Assembly: GCA_964643045.1 (NCBI GenBank)
Contig: CAZXSC010000024.1
Span: 1 to 28,744, forward strand
Reading direction: 5' to 3'
DNA: 28,744 nt
Origin: TMED23 sp964643045
GTDB lineage: Bacteria > Pseudomonadota > Alphaproteobacteria > Rhodospirillales > UBA2165
A program made the translations under genes and the position numbers. Within the stretch, counting starts at the first letter, position 1, and each line of letters starts with the position of its first letter. Below the pieces are notes generated by a model that was not told the DNA's origin, made no database searches, and was given only the letters and a program-made list of their open reading frames with translations. Positions 23,063 through 28,744 of the stretch are shown piece by piece.

Positions 23063-24499
23063 ATGGAATTATTAAGAAGAGTACTATTTATCTCATTACT
23101 GTGTGGGATACTACTTCCGAGCACTATTACGCATGCAGAAGATCCTGAATTACCCCCTCTCGCAAAAATGCGTGACAAAAACAAAAACAACCGCATTGAA
23201 CGCGATGAAGCCGCTGGCCCTCTGGTGGGAAGTTTTGACAGCATGGATTGCGATAAATCCGGCAATTTGGACGGCAAGGAAATCACCGGTTTCTTCCAGG
23301 GCATTGATTGTCCAAAAAAAGCAAAAGATCCGGAGTTACCGCCTCTTGCAAAAATGCGTGATAAAAACAAAAATAACCGCATTGAACGCGATGAAGCCGC
23401 TGGTCCTCTGGTGGGAAGTTTTGACAGTATGGATTGCGATAAGTCCGGTAATCTAGACGGCAAGGAAATTTCCGGCTTCTTCCAGGGTGTTGATTGCCCT
23501 AAAAAAGAAGTTTCCAACAGACCCAAGAAAAAATCCGGGCCCTCGCGACCAGCGAATGAACTCCTTTTTAATCTTTATATACCCCGCACCATCTCAATGT
23601 TTACAACTATTGTAAAACCGTGGTCTGAAGCAATTGCAACGTCAACAAAAGGCTTAATCAAAATAAAGTTCAGCGCTTCATCATTGGCACCCATTCCCCG
23701 TCAACTTCGAATGGTCTCTACTGGAGTTGCCGATACCGGCATGGGCCTCCATCATTTCACTCCTCGAAAAACGGTTACGGCTCGTATTTCAGAGTTGCCT
23801 TTCGCCGCTCGCTCCTCTCGCGCTGTATCGATTGCTTTATGGCGAACAGTTAAAAAATTTGCAAAAAAATCAGAATATAAGGGGGTCGAACTTATAGGGC
23901 TTACAACCCCCCCTCCAACACTGATCTTTAATTCAAAAAAAGCTATCAAAACGATTAAAGGCTTCAGGTCCTTAAAAATGCTGGTGTCCGGCTCACTCGT
24001 GAAACCAGCAAAACTCCTTGGTGCGGCCATCGTCGGTATTCCGCTGCCGTTTGCCTATGAACAATTTTCCCGTGGTGTTGTTGATGGCACCATGGCCAAT
24101 TATGGTGGAATTAGAGAATTCCGTTTATCCAAGTTTATAAAGTTTGCAACACCCGTTCCAGGCGGTGTTGGCAATACGTCGATATTCATCGTAATCAACA
24201 AGAAAAAATTTGATGGATTTTCCAAGGGCACACGCGATGCCATTATGGGGGTTTCAGGAGAAAAATTTGGAGGATACTCAGCTGGTTGGGATAAAAAGGA
24301 AAAAGCATCAACCAAATTCTTGAAAAAGGCGGGTCTTCAGGAAATACCACTGCCTCCAAAAGCGATGGCTGAACTGAGGAAACGCTGGTCTGTAATTGAA
24401 CCAAAGTGGATCAAAGACGCCGCTAAAATCGGCATCGACGGAAAGGCCGCTGTTAATTTCTACCGCGATGAGCTCGCCAAAATTGAGGGAGTTAAATAA
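23063..24499 (+). CDS. dctP: TRAP transporter solute-binding protein (DctP/TAXI-like fold) with N-terminal duplicated EF-hand module
   Basis: A 478-residue secreted protein. The ATG at 23063 is preferred over 23048 because GGGGA lies eight bases upstream of it. After a signal peptide (ending ITHA) come two near-identical 62-residue units, each with two EF-hand loops, DKNKNNRIERDE and DCDKSGNLDGKE, and a conserved cysteine pair (MDCD and DCPK). A Lys/Pro/Ser linker (NRPKKKSGPSRPAN) leads to a DctP-type domain of about 310 residues. Landmarks there are FTTIVKPWSEAIATSTKGLI, KIKFSASSLAPIPRQLRMV, GIPLPFAYEQFSRGVVDGTM and KKKFDGFSKGTRDAIM. DctQ- and DctM-type genes follow at once. A binding protein of this class normally lacks EF-hands, so calcium may tune ligand binding, anchoring or stability. 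Confidence 0.9.
   Translation: MELLRRVLFISLLCGILLPSTITHAEDPELPPLAKMRDKNKNNRIERDEAAGPLVGSFDSMDCDKSGNLDGKEITGFFQGIDCPKKAKDPELPPLAKMRDKNKNNRIERDEAAGPLVGSFDSMDCDKSGNLDGKEISGFFQGVDCPKKEVSNRPKKKSGPSRPANELLFNLYIPRTISMFTTIVKPWSEAIATSTKGLIKIKFSASSLAPIPRQLRMVSTGVADTGMGLHHFTPRKTVTARISELPFAARSSRAVSIALWRTVKKFAKKSEYKGVELIGLTTPPPTLIFNSKKAIKTIKGFRSLKMLVSGSLVKPAKLLGAAIVGIPLPFAYEQFSRGVVDGTMANYGGIREFRLSKFIKFATPVPGGVGNTSIFIVINKKKFDGFSKGTRDAIMGVSGEKFGGYSAGWDKKEKASTKFLKKAGLQEIPLPPKAMAELRKRWSVIEPKWIKDAAKIGIDGKAAVNFYRDELAKIEGVK
23141..23506 (+). repeat. In-frame tandem duplication of a 186-bp EF-hand unit
   Basis: Two copies, 23141-23320 and 23327-23506, are joined in frame with a 186-base period. By my codon-by-codon count they differ at 19 of 180 bases, and 17 of those are silent; the two amino-acid changes are Thr to Ser and Ile to Val. 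The copies have therefore been held under strong selection at protein level since duplication. The unit opens with a DPELPPLAKMRDKN segment and closes with FFQG, Ile or Val, then DCPKK. Confidence 0.95.
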
Positions 24500-24504
24500 A
24501 AAAA

Positions 24505-25008
24505 TTGCAGTACGTCCGATCTCTTAACAAGGCAGTTACTGCAGCCGCAAACATCCTTTTATGCGTCATGGTCGTTGTGACTTGCATTGACGTGGTTGGC
24601 CGTTATTTTTTCTCGGCACCCCTCCTGGGTGCCCACGAAATAATTACGCTCGCTATGGGGATCATGATATACTTAGGTATGCCGCTCGTTACGGCATCAC
24701 GTGAACACTTAATTGTTGACCTCGCCAGTAACTTGCTCGGCCCTAAAGGAAAACGAATCCAGCAAATTATTGTCAATAGTATTGCCGCACTTACATTTAT
24801 TTTATTTTCTTATCTACTTTTGTTTCATGGTTTCGGCCTAGCGGAAGATCTGATAGCCAGTGAAGACCTAGAGGTAGGGCAGGCCCCCATTTCTTATATC
24901 ATGGCTGTGATGTGTTTCTTAACCATTTTTGTTTTTCTCTATCAAGTGTCGTGCGCCATCAAAGATAACAAGTCGGACTATTCAAAATCCCCAGGTTCCA
25001 GGCCTTAA
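24505..25008 (+). CDS. dctQ: TRAP transporter small permease (DctQ type)
   Basis: A 167-residue inner-membrane protein with four predicted helices (about 12-34, 45-65, 88-110 and 128-150), the normal layout of the DctQ subunit. The motif CIDVVGRYFFSAPLLGAHEI after helix 1 is the family hallmark, as is SREHLIVDLASNLL between helices 2 and 3. The start is a TTG at 24505, with GAGGGAG at 24485-24491. The nearest in-frame ATG (24568) would remove the first helix. It lies five bases after the binding-protein stop and two before the large permease ATG. It bridges binding protein and large subunit during Na+- or H+-coupled uptake. Confidence 0.9.
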   Translation: MQYVRSLNKAVTAAANILLCVMVVVTCIDVVGRYFFSAPLLGAHEIITLAMGIMIYLGMPLVTASREHLIVDLASNLLGPKGKRIQQIIVNSIAALTFILFSYLLLFHGFGLAEDLIASEDLEVGQAPISYIMAVMCFLTIFVFLYQVSCAIKDNKSDYSKSPGSRP

Positions 25009-25010
25009 TC

Positions 25011-26375
25011 ATGGAGGCGGGGCTTTTAGGATTTGCGTTATTATTGGCAATGGCTTTTGCCGGAATACATCTGGGCGTCGCGATGTTTATAACCGGTTTC
25101 TTTGGCTTCGCGTTTTTGCGAGGACTTGACGCTTCAGTATCACTTGCAGGCGCTTTGATTTTTGAGGCTTCGCTGTCCTATGGTTTTGCCTTGTTGCCAC
25201 TTTTTCTTTTAATGGGAAACATTATTTATTTGTCCAAACTGTCGGAGGATCTTTATGACACGGCAAATGCCTGGATAGGACACCGTCCGGGGGGTCTCGC
25301 AAAAGCTACTGTTGCTGCATGTGGAGGATTTGCGGCTGTTTGCGGGAGTTCCATCGTGACTACAACGACAATGGCATCTGTCGCCATGCCAAGCATGAGG
25401 CGTTACAAATATGATGATCGCCTGTCGACCGGCGCCATCGCCGCAGGTGGTACATTGGGCATCCTAATTCCACCGAGCGTATTATTGGTGTTTTATGGTA
25501 TTCTCACCAACTCAGATATAGGAAAACTTTTTATCGCCGGCATCGTTCCAGGTTTAATCTCCATCATTTCTTATTTTATCGTGATTGATATAATGACGCG
25601 CTTAAGACCGGAACTGGGCCCTCGAGGCAAACAAACTCCAATTGGAGACCGCGTTCGTTCACTAAAAAAGGTATGGGGCGTAGTCGTCTTATTCTTATTT
25701 GTACTGGGTGGTATTTATATTGGATTCGTTACCCCTATTGAAGCAGGTGCCGTTGGAGTAATAGGCGCTCTTGCATTTGCACTCGGTCGGCGCCTGTTGA
25801 GTTTTGCCAACTTACAAGAGGCGCTTGGAAAATCAGTTCGAACGTCTGCAATGTTGTTTTTTGTTATTTTTGGTGCGCAGGTATTTTCTGCATTTATTAA
25901 TGCAGCAGATTTACCTGGTCAGACCTTAGTCTGGATTGAAAGTCTTAATCTCCCGGCGATGGGTATCTTGATGATTATTCTGCTGTTTTATATTCTTTTT
26001 GGTTGCGTGTTCAGTGCATTTGCTTTGGTCTTGCTAACGGTACCCGTTTTTTTTCCGCTTGTCGTGGGACTTGGACTCGATACCTTATTTAATACAACAC
26101 CGGCCAATATTCTCATCTGGTTTGGTATCGTTATTGTCGTGGTTGCTGAAATTGGCCAGATTACACCACCAATTGGCATGAACGTTTTTGTGCTCAAATC
26201 AATGCTTCCCGATGTTGAACTCAGCACGATATTCAAAGGTATCATTCCATTCTTTGGGGCTGACTTAATCCGTCTGGCCTTAATCGTCTTGTTTCCAGCC
26301 ACTGTTCTGGCTCTTCCTGACTACATGGACCAAATACAACAACAGTTTGATACCTTATTAGAAAGTCTATTCTAG
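25011..26375 (+). CDS. dctM: TRAP transporter large permease (DctM type)
   Basis: A 454-residue membrane protein with about 11-13 hydrophobic segments, the translocation subunit of a TRAP importer. Family marks include AFAGIHLGVAMFITGFFGF, LPLFLLMGNIIYLSKLSEDL, GGFAAVCGSSIVTTTTMASV and the GTLGILIPPSVLLVFYG run, mirrored near the C-terminus by EIGQITPPIGMNVFVLKSM. It completes a three-gene TRAP system with the upstream genes. The cargo is probably a carboxylate, as in most TRAP systems. The last few codons (ESLF and stop) lie inside a direct repeat whose other copy is at the end of the Rieske oxygenase gene, so the native C-terminus may have been replaced there. Confidence 0.93.
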   Translation: MEAGLLGFALLLAMAFAGIHLGVAMFITGFFGFAFLRGLDASVSLAGALIFEASLSYGFALLPLFLLMGNIIYLSKLSEDLYDTANAWIGHRPGGLAKATVAACGGFAAVCGSSIVTTTTMASVAMPSMRRYKYDDRLSTGAIAAGGTLGILIPPSVLLVFYGILTNSDIGKLFIAGIVPGLISIISYFIVIDIMTRLRPELGPRGKQTPIGDRVRSLKKVWGVVVLFLFVLGGIYIGFVTPIEAGAVGVIGALAFALGRRLLSFANLQEALGKSVRTSAMLFFVIFGAQVFSAFINAADLPGQTLVWIESLNLPAMGILMIILLFYILFGCVFSAFALVLLTVPVFFPLVVGLGLDTLFNTTPANILIWFGIVIVVVAEIGQITPPIGMNVFVLKSMLPDVELSTIFKGIIPFFGADLIRLALIVLFPATVLALPDYMDQIQQQFDTLLESLF

Positions 26376-26408
26376 TCCAATAATCTGAACTAATAGCTTT
26401 TCAGTATG
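26361..26408. repeat. Direct repeat copy A, a remnant of a Rieske oxygenase gene 3' end
   Basis: The first 28 bases (26361-26388, starting GAAAGTCTATTCTAGTCC) are identical to 27555-27582, and 15 of the next 20 also match, giving 43 of 48. Read on the minus strand, copy A encodes HTEKLLVQIIGLE and a stop; copy B encodes HTQKLLDQIIGLE and a stop, the true end of the Rieske oxygenase. Further upstream in that reading the frame of copy A soon meets a stop and the likeness fades. Copy A thus looks like the tail of a second, lost oxygenase gene, now overlapping the end of dctM. The rest of the gap to 26521 holds only a weak five-base hairpin at 26439-26451. Confidence 0.8.
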
Positions 26409-26521
26409 ACAACTTTAGCCTCTTTTCAGCAAGCATGAGAGCCGCAGGCTCAAAGCGACCCTATACTCCCTGTCACAACAACAGATTATCCATCAACATT
26501 GAACCCGTTTTTGTATAAAAT

Positions 26522-27529
26522 CTATAAGACAGTCGGGTCTTTCGCTTGCCCACCCGTTGACTGAGTATAGTTTCTATCAACATAATTGCACAGATGATCA
26601 TAGAAAGTGGTTACTTCAAAACTACCTGGATGTTTTTCATCAATACAATTTGGCAAGGGTGCTGACGACACATCCCAATTAGGATTAAAAAAGAAAGCTG
26701 AAATATAACGCTCTTCCTTTGGAGGCTGAACCCGGTGAGGCGTAGCGATAAAGCGGCCATTCGTCCATTTTTTCATGAAATCACCACTGTTTACTACAAT
26801 TGCATCTTTTACATAGCCTCCAGGTATCCATTGACCACTTTGAGATTTAACCTCAAGCCCCGGAACCTTAGATAAAGGCAGTAAAGTTATAAAACCATGA
26901 TCGGAATGAGGAGAAATGCCAAATTGATTCTTTTCTGCCTGGACAGCTGGGTAATGAACGTTCCTCGTAAACCACATCGGATCGGTAAAAAATTTATCAA
27001 AATAATTTGCAGGCAAATCTAACGCTCGAGCGTAAAGCGGTAACATTGAGCGCCCCAAGTTTTCCATGGCAGCGTAGTATTCAAGCATAATATTTCTGAA
27101 ATTCGGTAACAGTTCGGTTGACGGCCATTTATTGGGTCCGGCAAATCGCCTCCCGGCTAAAATAGACGGGTGATCGGAGGGCCTTTCCCGAACAATTCTG
27201 TAGTTTTCATTTAAATCATATTGATCATTTTTACCGGCGTCTGTCGTAACATATATTGTAGACTTAATCGGAATATATCCCGTTGTATCTTTATCGACTT
27301 TTAATTTTAATTTTTCAGCGATTGGGAGCGAATGAAATTGACGCACTTGATTAATTGCCCGATCAATGAGATCGGATGACACGCCGTGGTTAACTATGTA
27401 ATAAAAGCCAACCTCTTCCTGGATCCATCTCAATTGGGCAGCCATAGAACGCCTGCTCCCCTTATCGCCTTTGTAAAATTGAAAAAGGTCCAATATAGGA
27501 ATTTGATCGACCTTGCTTTTATCAGACAT
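26522..27529 (-). CDS. 2-oxoglutarate/Fe(II)-dependent dioxygenase, isopenicillin N synthase-like
   Basis: A 335-residue soluble oxygenase of the IPNS/2OG-FeII family, which couples 2-oxoglutarate oxidation to hydroxylation, desaturation or ring formation. The N-terminal DIOX_N-type region (about 8-110) has VDQIPILDLFQFYK and FYYIVNHGVSSDLID. Iron ligands are His208 and Asp210 in ISPHSDHGFITLL and His265 in RFIATPHRVQPP. The 2OG-binding arginine is Arg274 in EERYISAFFFNPN; the usual R-x-S reads R-Y-I-S, with Ser shifted one place. An ATAGGTA site precedes the ATG. The gene starts 31 bases after the Rieske gene on the same strand and is bracketed by the two repeat copies. Substrate unknown. 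Confidence 0.9.
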   Translation of the reverse strand: MSDKSKVDQIPILDLFQFYKGDKGSRRSMAAQLRWIQEEVGFYYIVNHGVSSDLIDRAINQVRQFHSLPIAEKLKLKVDKDTTGYIPIKSTIYVTTDAGKNDQYDLNENYRIVRERPSDHPSILAGRRFAGPNKWPSTELLPNFRNIMLEYYAAMENLGRSMLPLYARALDLPANYFDKFFTDPMWFTRNVHYPAVQAEKNQFGISPHSDHGFITLLPLSKVPGLEVKSQSGQWIPGGYVKDAIVVNSGDFMKKWTNGRFIATPHRVQPPKEERYISAFFFNPNWDVSSAPLPNCIDEKHPGSFEVTTFYDHLCNYVDRNYTQSTGGQAKDPTVL

Positions 27530-27554
27530 GATTAATACCTATTAACCCAATCGA

Positions 27555-27602
27555 GAAAGTCTATTCTAGTCCAATAATCTGATCCAATAGCTTCTGCGTA
27601 TG
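27555..27602. repeat. Direct repeat copy B, the 3' end of the Rieske oxygenase gene
   Basis: Partner of the copy at 26361-26408, offset by 1,194 bases in the same orientation. It spans the last 13 codons and stop of the Rieske oxygenase (stop at 27561-27563 on the minus strand) plus six bases beyond. The 2OG dioxygenase gene is the only gene between the copies. Identity is 28 of 28 across the stop codon side and weaker further into the coding sequence. Confidence 0.8.
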
Positions 27603-28744
27603 GATAACGTTTTGTTCTTGTCTGCAATAGCGGTGTCCTGGAAAAGCTTTGGAATGCATTCCTTGCTGGAACAACGGTGTCGTCCTGAAATCCTGCATAA
27701 ACGATGGAGGCATGCGATCACTTGGGTAGTTCTTCCAATCCGGAATAAATTCGTAGTGAATCGGGGGCACCTCTCCATCGCCGTAGCGGAACATGAAAAA
27801 AATATCCCAAATCATACTATCAGGGTCGTCTCCATTAGGCCTCGCCCTAAAGAGACCAAAACTGTTGCCGGCTGCCGGACCCAGCATATTCGGGAAGATC
27901 CGATGCTCACAGGGAAAACCAAACATTTGCTGATTTTCCAAATGAGATAAATCAATACCACGCGCCGCACAGGAATCACGCCGAAGTTTGACCATAAAGT
28001 CTGGACCGAGCATATCCAATGGTAAATCTTTTAATTCATCAAAATAATCAAGTTCATATTGTGCCGCCCGATTTTGAATAACCATTATTTCAATTGCCTT
28101 ACGCGCCCATTCACGGGGTGTTGGGTAATCGTCATCACTAAGATCACCAAGTTTAACTCCGGGAGGAAGGCCTGTAGTTAATATCCAGTCAGGTTCCCAA
28201 AAATTAGTGTGGAGATCAAATTGTTCGTAGACGGTCATCGCTCCAACTTTGTCTGGCGGCGGATAACTGCCGCCTTTTTTCTCGCCCACACGTCGACCGC
28301 CTGGTCCTGTCGATACTGCGCCCACATTGTTAAGATCCATTACATGGGTTGCCCAAACATGGTAGCCTTCTTGAAATTGATCAATCGCGTATTTCCAGTT
28401 ACACGGGAGAACCGTTGTGTAATGACGCTGGATGCTCATTTTTCCGATGTTATAAGCTTTTAAATTATCAGGGGCTGGATGGAGGTAATCTAGCAAAGGT
28501 TCTGCATCCATATCCATATTGATAAATACAAATCCCTCCCAGGTATCAATGAGTGCCCTTCTAAGGCAAACCTCTTCCCTTTTTACCATTCCTTTGGCAA
28601 AATCTTTTGCGCCTGGTAGGTGACATAGCTCCCCATCAAGGTCATATGCCCAACCATGGAAGACACATGTTATTTTGCCATCGAACTGTGCTTTATTTCC
28701 ATTGAATGTACCTGGTCCGCCATACTCATGGCTCCCTTCTACTA
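27561..28744 (-). CDS. Rieske ring-hydroxylating oxygenase, alpha subunit (5' end outside the window)
   Basis: The frame is open to the window edge, giving about 394 visible codons; an internal ATG at 28589 is not the start, because the sequence before it encodes the second half of a Rieske motif. That half reads CVFHGWAYDLDGEL (Cys at 28665-28667, His at 28656-28658). The catalytic domain shows NWKYAIDQFQEGYHVWATH at about 28400-28344, with the bridging Asp and two iron-binding His. The first C-x-H of the [2Fe-2S] centre lies off the window. Such enzymes hydroxylate aromatic rings or demethylate small molecules, taking electrons from a reductase not seen here. No beta subunit follows; the next gene is a 2OG dioxygenase. 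Confidence 0.92.
   Translation of the reverse strand, partial: VEGSHEYGGPGTFNGNKAQFDGKITCVFHGWAYDLDGELCHLPGAKDFAKGMVKREEVCLRRALIDTWEGFVFINMDMDAEPLLDYLHPAPDNLKAYNIGKMSIQRHYTTVLPCNWKYAIDQFQEGYHVWATHVMDLNNVGAVSTGPGGRRVGEKKGGSYPPPDKVGAMTVYEQFDLHTNFWEPDWILTTGLPPGVKLGDLSDDDYPTPREWARKAIEIMVIQNRAAQYELDYFDELKDLPLDMLGPDFMVKLRRDSCAARGIDLSHLENQQMFGFPCEHRIFPNMLGPAAGNSFGLFRARPNGDDPDSMIWDIFFMFRYGDGEVPPIHYEFIPDWKNYPSDRMPPSFMQDFRTTPLFQQGMHSKAFPGHRYCRQEQNVIHTQKLLDQIIGLE

Noticed and set aside
23141..23506. Possible CRISPR-like or satellite repeat
   Set aside because: There are only two copies, in frame, encoding EF-hand loops with mostly silent differences, so it is a protein-domain duplication.
23020..23526. 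A 168-codon minus-strand frame with an internal repeat
   Set aside because: It is the antisense image of the duplicated EF-hand coding sequence, which has a signal peptide, motifs and a silent-change pattern on the plus strand.
26439..26451. GAGCC-GCA-GGCTC hairpin as a terminator between dctM and the 2OG dioxygenase gene
   Set aside because: The stem has only five pairs and no T tract follows on either strand.
28587..28589. The ATG at 28589 as the Rieske oxygenase start
   Set aside because: The frame continues upstream to the window edge and encodes CVFHGWAYDLDGEL, the second half of the Rieske motif, so the true start is outside.

Overview
This window looks like part of a metabolically versatile alphaproteobacterium of moderate to low G+C (by eye, not computed). 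I infer this from the mix of TRAP and peptide-type ABC importers, an AA_synth (DUF1185) gene, HpaB-type and Rieske oxygenases, several VOC proteins, FCD-GntR regulators and a TauE/SafE permease. A free-living, possibly marine, bacterium fits, but no rRNA or other marker gene is present to fix the taxon. I see no tRNA, rRNA, CRISPR array, transposase or integrase.

Layout. (1) 3-3837, plus strand: the end of an amino-acid ABC ATPase, then a tightly coupled trio of AA_synth protein, alpha/beta hydrolase and ThDP-dependent enzyme. (2) 3978-9507, plus strand: a catabolic-looking set of HpaB-family flavin monooxygenase, FCD-GntR regulator, SDR with a lost active site, Asp-box (BNR) propeller protein, single-domain VOC protein and TauE/SafE permease. 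(3) 9547-13679, minus strand, converging on region 2. Read in its own direction it is DUF350 membrane protein, DUF1190 lipoprotein, YgiC/YjfC-type glutathionylspermidine-synthase-like ligase, a divergent S-adenosylmethionine-decarboxylase-family protein and a DUF3326 protein. (4) 13832-21720, minus strand: two paralogous family-5 solute-binding proteins, DppB- and DppC-type permeases, a double VOC protein, a secreted four-EF-hand protein, an NTF2-like protein and an extradiol-dioxygenase-like VOC protein. No ATPase gene accompanies this importer here. (5) 21745-22050: a divergent intergenic region with a 14-bp palindrome, a TATAAT box and the wreck of a GntR regulator gene. (6) 22051-26375, plus strand: OsmC protein, a small unknown protein, and a full TRAP importer whose binding protein carries a duplicated EF-hand module. 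(7) 26522-28744, minus strand: a 2OG-Fe(II) dioxygenase behind a Rieske ring-hydroxylating oxygenase that runs off the window.

How it fits together. Regions 2, 4, 6 and 7 read as modules for taking up and oxidatively breaking down organic compounds, probably aromatic or carboxylate ones; no substrate can be named from sequence alone. Region 3 is different in kind: it resembles the enterobacterial yjf/ygi amidoligase clusters, in which an ATP-grasp ligase sits with a membrane protein and a lipoprotein. Here it is joined by a pyruvoyl-type decarboxylase with intact self-processing residues but altered putative substrate residues, and by DUF3326. That combination is the best candidate for an undescribed system.

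Other points of interest are the EF-hand/TRAP binding-protein fusion, the EF-hand gene inside the peptide-type ABC operon, an internally deleted GntR gene, and a 48-bp direct repeat that leaves a remnant of a Rieske oxygenase C-terminus overlapping the end of dctM.
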